The notes below the pieces were generated by a model. That model did not search any database. It saw only the letters and a list, made by a program, of their open reading frames with translations, and had not been told where the DNA came from. From contig CM114272.1 of the NCBI GenBank assembly GCA_050084515.1, positions 2,852,001 through 2,916,000 of the forward strand: a DNA stretch of 64,000 nt. The letters are read 5' to 3'. Both the position numbers and the translations under genes were made by a program. This document shows, one piece after another, positions 1-12,660 of this stretch. The DNA comes from Blasia pusilla. Taxonomy: Eukaryota; Marchantiophyta; Marchantiopsida; Blasiales. Numbering within the stretch: position 1 is the first letter of the stretch; each line of letters begins with the position of its first letter.

Positions 1-1119
1 ATTTAATGAGGTAATTAATTTCTTGTATTACTTTTAATTTTCATGCTAAGTTGGGAGGAAATTGCTATACTCAATTAATTTTGGATTAAGTTGGGAAAAA
101 CTTAATCCAAAATTAATTGAGTATCTTTTCTTCATTGAGAGACGCAGATAACAAAAGGAAATGATACATTATTTTTTCCTCAATTAATATACTGAAAGGC
201 ATGATTTTATTTTGAAAGAGAAATAGAGATTCATTATCATTAATACTCAAATAACTATATCTCTTTATATTTTTTACTTTTGTTAGAAAATATTAGGTTC
301 ATCGTGCACAAATTCTTACTAACAATAAAAATCTGAAAAAAGTAAGAAGAAAAGTCAAAAAATTTTTTTACAAATTTAAGAAAAAATTGAATAAAGATGG
401 GAAAATTGGATTCATAAATGGGTGAATGGTGCTAACAAAGTGCAGAAATTTAGCATGACTATTAAAAAAATTCGAGAAAATTGATTGGAAAAATGTGTAT
501 TTTGAAAAAGAATCTTATACTTAAATCTTACAAGAGTTTACATTCCAATCAAATAACATTAAATGTCCTTCCATGAATTTTTTTATGTTCATTGTTGTGC
601 GTTTCTGTAAAAAATATTTTCATAGATTAAAATAGATTATTCAACACCTATATTATAAATCTTAAACACGTACAAAAAAGTAATAATAAAATTTCAAAAC
701 ATTTGTTGCAAAATAGAAAATCAAGAAATAAATTGAACTTAGAGAAAAAGTGGGTTTCCGTGAGTGCAAAAACTTTGACAAAATACGCATTAATGATCAT
801 GCAAACTCACATGATAGTGATAAGTGTTTGGAAAATTGTGAATTCTTGGTAAATTTCTTATGCTTAAATGATTATCAATTTTATATATTTACTTTATTTT
901 TTTCCAAATATCCCTCTTTCTCGTCTTTTTATCATCTTCGCGGTTTTTTGAAGTATTTATCCTTCATGACGCTTCTCTGTTTTGTAAGTTTTTATTTGAA
1001 AATTATTTGAATGTTCTATCCTTCTCAAGTACAATCTTCTAACTTTTAGGGTTTTTTTAGAAATTAAATTTCACTATACTTCTCATAATAGACTGTATGC
1101 TTGCAAACTAGACTTGATA
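1..1119. other. AT-rich noncoding sequence
   Basis: Strongly AT-rich DNA with no recognisable gene. The only clear structure is a perfect hairpin listed separately. Short open frames here look like chance frames in AT-rich sequence. Confidence 0.6.
67..124. repeat. Perfect 26-bp inverted repeat (hairpin)
   Basis: Two 26-bp arms (67-92 and 99-124) are exact reverse complements separated by 6 bp (gggaaa). The arms are AT-rich. It may be a small foldback or MITE remnant, or the terminator or stem of an unknown transcript. No flanking target duplication was identified. Confidence 0.85.
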
Positions 1120-1129
1120 ATCAATTCAT

Positions 1130-1880
1130 TAGAATGATCTATTTATTTTTGGCCTTTGGATGGAACTTTCATTTTCCATAAAATTTTGTAAGATGATTAA
1201 AAAAAATTACCAATAAAAATACAATATTCCAGGTCAAGATCATATACCTGGAAAATTTTTAAAATAGACAAGTCACTATTGTAAGGGTCTAGAATGACCT
1301 TTATATTTCTGGGTTTTGGATGGAACTTCCATTTTGCATGAAAAAATTTCAAGGTTTTTAAAAACACTCTCACTAACACCAAGAAAAAGTTGGAGGTAAA
1401 GATCATATATTAGAAAAAAATAGAAAATAAAAAAATCATCCTTCCCTAGTACCTCTTATTACAAGGGTGTGGAATTACCTTTTGTTTGGGCTTTGGGTGA
1501 AACTTCCATTTGCCATAAAACTTTGCAAGGTGTTTGAACACATCCTTATAAACAAGTATACAAAATTTCATGTTAAGAGTATATATTTTGAAATGGTGAA
1601 CATTATAGAAGTCTTTTTTCTTTATTATATCTTATTCCGTTGGTCTTTAATGACCTTTTCATTTTCTGGGCTTTGGTTGGAACTTCAATTTTCCATGAGA
1701 TTTTGCAAGGTGTTTGAAAATAAACTCATCAACAAGTGAAAAAATATTCAGATGAAGAACATATACTTAGAGAACATGAAAAATACACAAGTTATTTTTT
1801 CTTAGTTCATCTTATCACGTAGGTCTAAAATCAAATTTTTATTTTTAGATTTTGGGTGGAACTTCCATTTGGAACTCCTT
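1130..1880 (+). repeat. Satellite-like tandem repeat, about 160-180-bp unit
   Basis: A recognisable motif (ggctttggatggaacttcca and variants) recurs at about 1151, 1311, 1488, 1668 and 1848, spaced 160, 177, 180 and 180 bp. Between copies the sequences align loosely: each has a 'gcaaggtgtttgaaaa' stretch, then a 'gatcatatac' stretch, then an 'aagggtctagaatgacctt' stretch. This is a diverged array of about 4.5 units. The unit length is typical of plant satellites, but the array is short and degenerate. Confidence 0.7.
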
Positions 1881-2545
1881 GTATGGCTTGCCAAATGACA
1901 TGGTAGATGACTTGAGAATTGATTCAAATTCAAAAGTTGAAGCCATACGAATTGGATGTAGCAGGCCTTTATCCCATTTATCTCCCACTCTATTCTTCAC
2001 CATTAATCTTTCATTGTGATCAAGGCCGAGAACCCAATGCAAGAGTATTCATTGTTTTATGCGCTTGATAACAACTTCAATGTTAAGAATGCATTCCTTA
2101 AAAGTCTCCCATTAATCAATGGATAGAATAATGCATATTTTTCAATCACAAAGAACTGCCGCATTAGTAACCCAACAACATGACAAAAACAAGCCTCAGT
2201 TAAGCATTAGAAGAAAATGGTTTATTTTTGTAGTTATAAAGAGCAGATTGCTTAACATCTTGTCTCATCTTACTCCCAACAAGACCACTACTCTAACATC
2301 TTTCTAGGTTGGCAGTATTTTCCCATCCTACTCATAATAGTCACATCTCATTTTTCACCTTTAAATTCCAAGCTTGTCACATTATGCTTAGCATACACTA
2401 GAAGAAAAAAGCCACTTTTGGGATTCTAGACCCAATGACTACTTGCTCTAATATGACTTGATTGTGAGTGAAGTGGTCATGATATGCATAAGTAGTCATG
2501 GGTATAGTCATATTTAGTCACATTCAAAAAATTTATGACTCTCTT
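1881..2545. other. Noncoding, no recognised feature
   Basis: AT-rich sequence following the tandem array. Two small open frames (1845-2042 minus, 2119-2307 plus) match no family I know and show no domain. I see no gene. Confidence 0.5.
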
Positions 2546-2606
2546 GAAAAATGACGAGAAACTTGGAGTCATAAAATTTTTGACTCCAAGTTTCTAGTCA
2601 TTTTTC
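2546..2606. repeat. Inverted repeat hairpin, about 28-bp arms
   Basis: The stretch around 2546-2574 (gaaaaatgacgagaaacttg and on) is nearly the reverse complement of about 2577-2605 (ttttgactccaagtttctag and on), with one mismatch and a very short loop. It could be the core of a small MITE. Confidence 0.75.
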
Positions 2607-2849
2607 TATATTCTAGAGGTCACATCTCCATACGGCTTCATTGGGGGCTCCTAGTTTTCTCTTTTCCTATACATAAACAATAAGTAACATTAGAATAGAA
2701 TTTTTAAGAAAAAAAACAGAGGATAAATTGAAACCAAGCCAAGTTTTCCAATGACTCATAGTAGAAACAACAAGATTTGCTTCACCTCATTCAATCTCCT
2801 TCCATTCCCACTCTGCCTTTAAAGAAGAAAATATAAGAAAATAGGAAAC

Positions 2850-3435
2850 ATTTTTGAAGGGAGTATTCCACATGGTATTCCCAAATTGTCAAATTCAATT
2901 TTCAATTAAAATTTTAAAGATTAGGAAATTTTAAAGTTTCAATTTTAAAGAATTTTTTTACACTCTATTTAAACCCTAAAGTGGTGCCAAATCCCTAATA
3001 AAGCCCTCGGTCCCTGGCCACGTGGAAGCTGGGTATCATAACAACCCAACTTCCTAAAGTGGTGCCAAATCATTAGGGATTTGGCACCACTTAAGGGTTT
3101 AAATAGACTATAAAAAAATTCTTGAAAATTTAAACTTAAAAATTTCCTAATAAAAAATTTGATGGCTCCAAGTTTCTAGTGATTTCTAGTCATAAAGCCC
3201 TTGGTCCCTAGCCACGTGGAAGTTGGGTATCATAACAACCCAGCTTCCACATGGCCAGGGACCGAGGGCTTTATTAGGGATTTGGCACCACTTTAGGGTT
3301 TAAATAGACTATAGGAAAATTCTTTAAAATTTAAACTTAAAAATTTCCTAATCTTTAAAATTTTAATTAGAAATTTTAATTGAAAATTGACTTTGAAAAT
3401 TTGGGAATACCATGTGGAATACTCCCTTCAAAAAT
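2850..3435. mobile_element. Foldback / MITE-like element with nested inverted repeats
   Basis: The ends are inverted: atttttgaagggagtattcc at 2850 matches the reverse complement of the sequence ending at 3435, and the match continues inward through the 'tggtattcccaaatt' stretch. Inside are smaller hairpins. One pairs the cctaaagtggtgccaaatcc region (about 2970-3000) with about 3075-3105. Another pairs aaagcccttggtccctagcc (3194 on) with the sequence ending at 3272. The nested palindromes suggest a foldback element that grew by internal duplication or self-insertion. No open frame is present, so it would be non-autonomous. A target duplication is not clear. Confidence 0.75.
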
Positions 3436-3479
3436 AATTTTTACTATTAAGGTAAATAAAAGATAAATTTTTTTTTGAA

Positions 3480-4166
3480 GAGTTAGAATGTAGCCCGGAA
3501 AGGGAATAAATTAATGGTGCTCCACATAGATTCAAATTTTTTTCTTGCTGCCCTTAGCATGTGAAACATTTTCTTGCTGCCCTAGTTATCATGTGTCAAG
3601 CATAGAGGTGTTTGCAAATCAAGAAGGCTCTCTCCCATAATAATATACTAGTAAGGTCTAATAGCCCATGACAAAACTAATATTGGGGCACATAAATTCA
3701 AATATTTTCTTGCTGCAAATCAAGAAGGCACTCTCCCATAATAGTATAGATAAGGTGTCCTTGCGATGCACGGGAAATAAAAAAGTGTTTGAAGAGCTAG
3801 TGTATAGCCCATGAAGAGAAGGATTAATGATGCTCCACATAAATTCAAATTATTTTCTTGTTGCCCATAACATGTGAAATATTTCCTTGCCACCCAATTG
3901 CCACATGTCAAACAGATAAGTGTTTGTAAATCAAGAAGGGGCTCTCCCATAATAATATAGATATAGATAAGGTGCTCGTGTGATGCACGGGAAATAAAAA
4001 AGTGTTTTAAGTGTATAGACCATGAAGGGAAGAGATTAATGATGTTGCACATGAATTCAAATTTTATTCTTACTGCCCATAGCATGTGAAACATTTTTTT
4101 GCTGTCATGTTGCCATATGTCAAGCATAGGGGTGTTTGCCGATCAAGAATGCACTCTCCCATAATA
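3480..4166 (+). repeat. Four-copy tandem repeat with Helitron-like end sequence
   Basis: A unit of about 130-215 bp recurs from about 3480, 3656, 3790 and 4009. Each copy carries 'tagcccatgaag..attaatg', 'gctccacataaattcaaat', 'cttgctgccc', 'atgtgaaacattt' and ends 'caagaaggcactctcccata' plus 'ataatatag'. Two copies continue with 'aaggtgtccttgcgatgcac' and 'ggg'. The sequence tctcccataataatatag followed by gcgatgcacggg resembles terminal sequences of plant Helitrons as I remember them. The second copy has an internal deletion of about 80 bp. Confidence 0.6.
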
Positions 4167-5374
4167 ATATAGATTAAATAATTCCACATAAAAATAGCTA
4201 CATGGAAATTTTTTTCTATGAATTATGAAGAAAAAAATTTGCAAATAGATTGTAATATTAAAAAATATACTACCTTCTACTACACATGCACTCTCTCATT
4301 TACCCTAAAGTGCTTTAGCTGGTAGTGGGTGATGGATGATTACTCACAAGATTCAATTAAAATTTTTACAACAAATTTTTGAAATAAAGTATGAAAAATA
4401 GGAAAAGGTACTAACATTTTCAATTAGTGTGAAGGACAATTCACGAAAAAACTTATCATGTTATGCCAAAATCTATGTAGGAAGACTATTTTTACCAAGA
4501 TTGGAAAAAAAAGTAAGAATCTCGTGTTCGCAAATGAAGACATTAACTTGACAAGTCAAGACATTGACTTGACTTGTATTGGATAGCAAATAAAGGTAGT
4601 AGGACTAATATTCCTCCACTCCAAAGGCAAGAAAGTATGGACACAAGGCAATTGTATATATTTATAGGTTCCATATAGGAGTCTCCAATGAGACTAGACC
4701 GTAATTCTATCGTCGATGGTAACAAGTCTTATAGATTGGGTTTGCCATAACTTGTACTCAGGCTCCAATATACTTTGGATTGTAATCCGTATAACCCTCT
4801 CTAGGATGTCTTTGCCATACTTATCATGACCAGACATCCCCGTTATCACTCCATGAGAAAGAATATGGAGTGGATTTCTGGGTTATATGAAGGATACCTC
4901 ATTGTCTATCTACAACAACATAATCAAAGAATTATGAGTAGAATGCTTATCTCAATAACTTTTATTTCTTAATGCACATGAATCTAATCAATCAAGTTCT
5001 CAACTCACATTCTGACCTAAATGTCAAATTACACAAATATCTTAAGATTTCATATTTAAAATAGCAACAAGCTTACAAATATCACTAATATTTCACAATG
5101 TACCTGAGACATGGCTATTACCTTTTTGCCCTCCCTCACTTGAATTAATTAGGCTCATTGTCATGTACTTCACTCCCAAAATCAGAATGCACCTTGGATT
5201 TGGACTTCTTCTTCATTCAAGATGGCTTCACAAGCAAACCATCTTTGAGATTCTTTTGTAGCAGAATCTCTTGAGTCCTTCTTTTCTTGTGTGTCCCTAC
5301 ATGAAAAAAATTTCTTCATCATATACTTATTCATAATTTATTTATTTATGCATCAGTTTAGCTATTGTGTGAAA
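4167..5374. other. Noncoding, no recognised feature
   Basis: AT-rich, unstructured DNA. A lysine-rich reading on the minus strand near 5160-5290 is suggestive of old coding sequence, but it is too short and interrupted to name. Confidence 0.45.
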
Positions 5375-6341
5375 GCCTATTGACGTCCATGGATCACTTT
5401 ATAAGGACATATAAAGTACAATCCCATGTCCTTCCATATGTGACGATAGGAAGGATCACCGGAGTTGGAGATTGAATGACCTGGTTCATGAACGCCTCCC
5501 CAAAGTGATAAACTAAATAGCAAGTGAACCAGTGCCTATCTACAAAGAGTACCTTGACATGGTATGGATTGAGGAAAGGAAAGTTGGGCACAACTCGTGC
5601 TCCACCCCTATGCATGCTTCACAGACATTCTCTACTCTCCTCAAGAATGGGTTTTGGCGGAATTATTCTCCCAAGAGGGGTAATCCACTCTCATTGGGAA
5701 AGTAACAAGCCAAAATATTCACTATTTTAGTATGATTAAACTCCTCTAAGATGACAAACCTCTCATCTCCACACATACATCACACTCTAGAAATCTCTCG
5801 AAGAATAGACCATGATCAAGTTACTCTCCAAAGAGGGGTGATCCACTCTCATTGGAAAAGCAAGCAATCCCAAAGGCATACACTCAAGAATGATACGAGA
5901 GACTCAAGATGTGGAATAGAAGGTGATGAACCTTTGAAGGTCCCTCCTCTTTATATACTCACAAGTGATCCACAAGATTACGAAATAGAGCTAATCTTAT
6001 CTTGTGCCACATGGCTTCCTCTCAAGGCTTAGCCAATCATATTTTGACACAAGTAGATTTCCTCCTATCTCTTCCAAAATATTATCTTTTACCCACTTGA
6101 TATTTTCCAAATTACCCCAACTAACCTAGCCACCAACCAAGCCTACTTTTGCTTTTCATTAAAGCACCAACCTCACGACTTTACTTTTATAAAGTCATCT
6201 TTTATTTATTATCTCTTTTCCTAGAGGTTTAAACATGGGAATTTCCTTTTCCTAAGCTAATTTATTTAGTACTAATAAAACTCTATCTAACACTTAACAA
6301 GGAAGGAGTTTACACACTGGCTGATTTTACTATACGACACC
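5375..6341 (-). mobile_element. Repeat family R, copy 1 (5'-truncated)
   Basis: This stretch is repeated with high similarity at 35822-36816. Both copies end at 'tatacgacacc'. The minus strand keeps an open frame of about 73 residues (5394-5615) also present in the other copy (35844-36062). It includes the readable stretches VVPNFPFLNPYHVKVLF and TYGRTWDCTLYVLI, which match no family I recognise. The plus strand holds an internal direct repeat (aagaggggtaatccactctc near 5671 and aagaggggtgatccactctc near 5830). Copy 1 lacks about 240 bp found at the start of copy 2. It is probably a mobile element or a fragment of one. Class unknown; strand tentative. Confidence 0.6.
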
Positions 6342-6869
6342 GAAATCGAAGGAGTTATCACAATGGGCACTCCTATATAAAATTCAATCCAGATTATGAG
6401 CTGCTCTAAATGAGCCAAAGCACATTCTTGCTGTAAATCTAAAGGTGTCATTTCTTATGAGCATTAATTTGAAAACCCCGTGACTAGATCAGTTTGGGAA
6501 ATACCTTGGCGGATTGAGCTTGCCTCTCCACCTAACTTGATGGAGGGAGCAAATATCTTTTGGTTCCATGTGACAACATAGCAAGAAGAAACTATATCAA
6601 GTCCATCTTAAGTAACTAACCTATCTATAATATGAAATATACAGATCTTAACTATTAAGTGAGACAAAGTCATAATTGAATTAAAAATCTTCTAACTACA
6701 CTCTACGTACCTGGGCCTTATGTGTGGCCTCTCTACACTTGACCCGCCACTTAATGGATCTATTATTTGTATGGCCACCTTTCTCCTTCCTATCACATCC
6801 ACATCCATATCAGCATACAATATTTGTAAACCAATTACAAGGCAAGCCTACAATAAGGTAGCACCAGCT
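6342..6869. other. Noncoding, no recognised feature
   Basis: No gene or repeat identified. A tatataaa stretch near 6376 could be a TATA-like sequence, but nothing downstream supports a gene. Confidence 0.4.
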
Positions 6870-8080
6870 TCAGAAGTAGACTTCATCTTTGAAACAAAGG
6901 TTCAAGAGATTGTTCAAGCAACTAGGCCCTCTGCAAAAGTCTGAATTGTGGGAGCAAGATGAGAAATGATATGTGGATGCCATAATCAAACTACTTTCTC
7001 TCTCATTCTCTCCTGCAAAAAATTCATAATAGAAAGAGAAAGGAAAGATGCTCAGATTCTTAAGTTGGTAGCATCAAAACAGTTCAACACATTGAATATT
7101 ATATTTTTTGGCCTGTATTATTTGCCCAAAGCTGCTAAATTGATAAGTAGTGTTTTTTGGGGATGCCAATTAGGTAAATTAGATGGGTAGGAGCTTGACT
7201 AAACCCCTCTCTACACCCTTACCAATCTTAAGCACCATCCAACTATGACAAATACCTACTTAATGAGTATAGCCTCTCTTTCTCTTGGTCTCTTGCACAA
7301 AATTTTGAACACACACGGCAAGAGCATATGCTGATATAGTTAAGTTGGTAAGACCAGAAGCAGAAGCATGCTACATCTTTGAACAAAGATTCAAGAGAAT
7401 GAACAAGGCCCTCTACAAAAGCCTAAACTGTGGGAGCAAGATGAGAAAGAATTTTTGGATGCCATAATCAAACTAGTCTCCAAAAATCTTTAGCAAAACA
7501 ACGCGGAGGAAGCCATGAAAATATCTGACCTGTATTTCATCATCTTATACCATAAACATGTAGAATTGAAAAACTTCTTATGGGGATGAAGCTAACAGAA
7601 GTTCAAGTTTAAGATGGGGGCACCCTTAAACCATAAGAAATACAAGATGGAAACACAACAAACTATCTCTTGGTCTTCTGCAAAAAATTTGTCCACATCA
7701 AACAAAAGCATATGTTGATCTTGCTCTATTGTTAGCCCTAGAACTATTAAACACATTCAATAGGATAGACTCATTACATGCCCATCTTCACTTCTTCCTC
7801 TCTCTACATCCATCCTATTCTTAAGCACTGTCCAACAAGATCCTAGGGTCTAAGGTGCTTGAAGGCTTTAACAAACACTACTGAATGAGTACACACTCTC
7901 TATTTGTCTTGGTGTCATGCACTAAATTCACAACACATTGAGCAAGAACAACTGCTAATATTGCTAGGAACACTAGAATTGTTCAACACATTTAGGATCC
8001 CAATCAGGTAAAGTGAATGTTGGAGGTTGTGTAAACCCTCTTTCCACACCCTTCCTACTCTCAAGCACCATTCAACCACG
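6870..8080 (+). repeat. Degenerate long-unit tandem repeat
   Basis: Three loosely similar units run in tandem. The phrase 'gggagcaagatgagaaa..atgtggatgccataatcaaac' occurs near 6950 and again near 7435. The phrase 'ctctctacacccttaccaat' plus 'cttaagcaccatccaac' occurs near 7205, with variants near 7795 and 8030. No coding frame survives across the units. They may be remains of one transposon family or of a duplicated noncoding block. Confidence 0.5.
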
Positions 8081-8150
8081 GTGCGGATTTCACACGATCC
8101 ACACTCGATGGTAGTTGACCGGGTCTTTTAACAGTGACACAAACATGTAC

Positions 8151-8450
<300 letters not shown>

Positions 8451-8550
8451 TGGAGAAACACGTACAACAAAACAACACAAATAACAAGTGAAATTTGAAT
8501 CGGACTTACACAACTCGCCTCCTTGCTCTTCAATAGAATACACTTTCTAC

Positions 8551-8553
<3 letters not shown>

Positions 8554-8619
<66 letters not shown>
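8554..8619. repeat. (CT)n microsatellite
   Basis: About 32 uninterrupted CT units, 100 bp beyond the compound microsatellite. The sequence following it (8620-8805) is pyrimidine-rich. Confidence 0.97.
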
Positions 8620-8621
<2 letters not shown>

Positions 8622-9690
8622 TTATTTTTCTAATTCAATTGCATTCAGCCAATTTTCTCTTCTGCTTCCTTCTCCTACGGCTACTTTGTTCTTGAGCCAA
8701 ATTGTTGTGCATTCGGCCGCTTTGCTTTCTGCGCGCCTCTCCAGCTTGTGTTGTCTCCTCTGCCCACCTCATGCCTCCACTTATTCACTCTCTTCCCCTT
8801 CCTGAGACGCCTTGATCTTCTTCAAAGTTATGTTATCCGGATCTTCCCATAGCTCAAAGTCTCCACACCTCAAAGCCCTCGGTCCCGCGTTCTTCAAAAC
8901 CCTTCACACAACAAAGGTTTTATTCCTTGCAAAGTGCACGCCAGCGCACCCTCAGGCCTACTTCCCTCCCCTCAGGTCTAGGTTCACTTACCATTTATGT
9001 ATTGGGGTCATTTAAGTTATCCCACTAAGGGGTTCCACCTATGGAATCCTACCGGTCCTTAGCTATAAATTCATAACCACAAAAGCTGAAAAGAGCAACG
9101 AGAAACTATTGAAAAATTATAAGGAAATGATCTCGGAAATTTCCGCTTATGACATGAACAAATATTTCGTAACGGGGAGCGAAAAATTGTTCACAACCAT
9201 GAGGTTATCAGCTATGAATGCCTGGGGCTGCACAAATGTGAAAGCTTATCACCGCAAGGAGTCTTGAAAAGTTCTTATAAGATTGCAAGAGTAGGTCCAT
9301 ATCTTTGCACTCGCAGATTTTAAGATCTAGATTCCAACTTAGGGACATATGGTAGATCCATTTTGGAAAAGTGGAATGAATTTGGAAGCGGCACATTTGC
9401 AAATGTGTCCCTTCAATTCCTCATAGGAACCCGAATCCATATCTATGGAGTAGAATGGGAGCACTAACGATGCTCATGGGATTGCATAGCCCTCTTTGCT
9501 AAATCGGAAGTCGGCAGCACAAGCTTGGATCAAAACCTAGAAGCAGAGTGATATGCAGGGGACTTGCTGCGCTTAAAGATCCAGACAGAAGCCTATGAGA
9601 AGGAAGCTGAGAGGAGGTGATCATGGAAGCGCTAGAGGAAAAGCTCAATGGAAATTAATTTTCGGGGAACATCCTCGTTCTAAGGAACTG
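8620..9690. other. Noncoding, no recognised feature
   Basis: Moderate GC with no supported gene. The open frames at 8488-8805 and 8812-9015 run out of or next to the microsatellite and show no domain. Confidence 0.4.
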
Positions 9691-9970
9691 CTTGGAATTA
9701 TTTGAACCCCAAACGTAGCAAGGAAGAGCCCTCAACAACAATCCTTAGGCTTGAAGAAATGACTGAAAATTTTCAAGGAGGCCAACATCAATCAAGAAGC
9801 TTGGAGAAGTGATTGCAAAATTTCAGGGAGGCCTCAATGACAACATAGAAGATCAGAGAAATGGTTGCAAGAAGAACGTGGGAACAGTGACCAGAAGCTT
9901 GGAGAAATGATTGCAAGAAGGAAGCCTAAAAAGCGTCCAGAAGGTTTTGAGAAATGATTGGAAGAGAGTA
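9690..9970 (+). repeat. Degenerate minisatellite, about 50-60-bp unit
   Basis: The phrase 'gcttggagaaatgattgcaa' and variants, followed by 'gaaggaagcc' or 'ggaggcc', recurs about five times. The same phrase reappears at about 16170-16250, beyond the Copia element, and at about 47930-48000. The Copia element therefore appears to have inserted into this array. Confidence 0.55.
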
Positions 9971-10479
9971 TGATTCGAAAAACTAATACCTATGCAATCC
10001 CAATAGAGAAAAATATATATAGAATACTCTGTAGTTTCAACTTATCTCGTCGCATGGAATACGGATTTCTTGATTCATAGAAAACTTCACTATATACCAC
10101 TCATCACTCGTGTATAATGTGTTTTTCATTTTAGACACCCTTGTCCTTATACAATGAACAAGATGGAGCTGCCGAGTAACAAGAAGAGCTTCTTTGAACT
10201 CAAATCCGGAAAGAGCTAGCCTAAAATAATTCAAACTAGATAGTGTCTATTCAAACAAAAATGGGTCTGGCGTGTGTCACAAAAAATTTGAACTACAGGC
10301 GCATGTAGGAAAACAGAATCCGTCGAGCTAGATTGGGAGGCGGTGGAGAGACCTCAATCAGCTACACTATAAGACGCCAAAAGCTAAGTAAGTATAAGTA
10401 GGAAAATTACTATTACTTACATTGTAAGACACTATTGCTAAAAATGATAAACTTGAGGAAGAAAACATATAATAGAACA
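9971..10479 (-). repeat. Copia1 3' LTR
   Basis: About 509 bp, matching 15673-16165 along its length, with many substitutions and small indels. Both copies begin tgattcgaaaaactaatacc (or gac for gaa) on the plus strand and end at 'aacatataatagaac'. Read on the minus strand the LTR runs TG...CA. Confidence 0.8.
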
Positions 10480-10559
10480 TAGTTTTTCACAGACCCCACG
10501 GCTCGACGGTAATCGGTGGAGACAGCAATATGGGTAATAGCTCCAAACCAAGAAGTTTG

Positions 10560-12660
10560 ACAAAACAAGGGAATAGAACTCTGACCAGTCATTTGATAAG
10601 GCCATCACCAGGCATGGCAATTATGGGGAAGTACTTGAGAAGCACGTTGCCTTTTTTGACCTGCTCACGAACAAAATGCCACTGGATCTCAATATGCTTA
10701 GTGTGCAAATGGTGTTCAGGGTTGATGGTAAGAGCAATGGCAGGTTGATTGTTACCATATATGACAACTGTGTGAACATCAGTTGATGACAGTCCAAGCT
10801 CTTGAAGTAAAATGCGAAGCCAAACAGCTTCTTTGGTGGCAATGGAGTATGCAATTTATTCTGCCTCAGTAGAGCTTGCGGTTGTTTGCGTGATTTCTAG
10901 CTGATGGGTCCACCAACAAGCTTGAATAGGTAACCAGATGTAGATTTGCAATCCATTGGGTTACTTGCATAGGATACATCAAAATAGCCTTGAAAATTTA
11001 AAGAATGAACCTCGATTCCTAGCAAAGCAGTCTGTTGTTACTTGATTCCCAGAGTCGATGTATGACATACATATGCCTAAACTTGACGAATGAAACTTTG
11101 GTGCTCGAGAGCTATATTGTGAGCAAATTGCCCAAGATGACCACATCTTTCCACAATATGAGGGCGTGTCTAGATAGCTAAGTACATAAGTGACCCTACC
11201 ATGGATTGATAAAGATGACATTCATCGATTGTTGCAGTCATGGAACTCGGCACTAATTGATCATTTCCAGTAGATGGACCAGTAGGAGGGGCGCATATGC
11301 TCATATGAACTCGACGGAATATTTTTTGAATGAAGTCAATTTGTCCAAAGTAGAGGACTTGCAGAGGGCAATTCTAGAGGACTACCAATCCCAAATACTC
11401 AGTGAGATCCCCCATGTGACAGGCTTCATATCGTGAAGTAAGAAGGGTTTCCATACGGCCAATCCGTGCTAAAGTTTTGAAATTATCACAATAGCATCCA
11501 CCCAGAGAACCAACAAGTCACCATGATCATGGCGCAAGATACAAGAGTCACATGGAATGGGAAAGAAACCATGTCTGGCTAAATACTCCGTAACGTCCAA
11601 ATACCAGAGTTGCGGTGACTTCTCAAACCATACAGAGCTTTGAGAAGAAGCCAGATAAGGAGCTGTCTAGTATTGTCATAAGTTTTGTATGCAAGAGGAG
11701 GTTGAATGTAAATGTGAGGTTGACCATCCATTACCGGATAGAGGAATGCAGTGACTACATCAAAACATTTTTGTTCAAGGTCTTCCACTACAGTGAGTGC
11801 CATTAACGTTCGGAAAGTTTTAGGACAAACCATAGAGGCAAACGTATCATAAAAATCTTCACCTGGCCGTTGCTTATCTCCTTATGCTACAAAACAAGAT
11901 TTTAAGAGGCCATTTTGTTTCTTGGTATACACCCATTTAGAAGGAAGTAGACAAGCACTTGGTGGGAGTGTTTTGAGACAAGCAATATTTAACTTGTGAA
12001 GTTGTCTGATCTCAATTTGCTTAGCTGTTTTCCAAGATGCTGCATCTGAAGACCACATTGCCTTAGTATGATTTCGAGGTGTGTCCATATCAGAAGTGGG
12101 ATGTAACGCCAATGAATACGAGTAGAGGAGTGGAGATGGAGTATGGGCAAGAAGAGAATATGCCCATAAATTTCCATCAAAATGGGCTGCTAGTTTATCC
12201 TTATTAATTCGCACTGATCTGTGAAGAATCGATGGTGTATCTGCAAGAGCTGCATCAAGATCATGTTGTAGCTCAACCTCAAGAACATGTCCAAGGGGAG
12301 GAGCCATGATTGGAAGATCAACTGCAAGCAACGACGATACTGGATTGATGTCAATGATATGAATTGAGCTCTAAGGTGTGACGTCGGGTGAGGGAGAAAC
12401 ATCATAAAAAATAGTAGATATAGACAAGCTAGTGTGTCTTGTGACATCAAGCTCTATTGAAGGAAGTACTTGCACTTTTGGCAAATAAAGAGGGTGGTCT
12501 ATATGATGAGATATAGCAGCAAAATCAGGTTGAGTCAAAATAGACTCAACACCCGATGATAGAATGGAAGAATCAGGTTTGGACAATAGCATCCGAGTGG
12601 ATAGTGATGGCATGGTGGAGGTTTCATCAAACATTTCATATGCAAAGATCACTACTTATC
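10560..12660 (-). pseudogene. Copia1 reverse transcriptase and RNase H remnant
   Basis: The reverse transcriptase is recognisable by FDVVTAFLYP and LLKALYGLR (11579-11833). Its YVDD active site has become WVDA near 11500, so it cannot polymerise. The RNase H region follows at lower coordinates: a DVSYASNPMDCKSTSGY stretch near 10920 and a STEAE motif near 10870, then a HLHTKHIEIQWHFVREQVKKG stretch near 10680 to 10720 (shown here only as a guide to the reading). Frames change several times. The linker between integrase and reverse transcriptase (about 11840-12650) is a diverged, Ser/Pro-rich spacer, normal for Copia. Confidence 0.8.
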
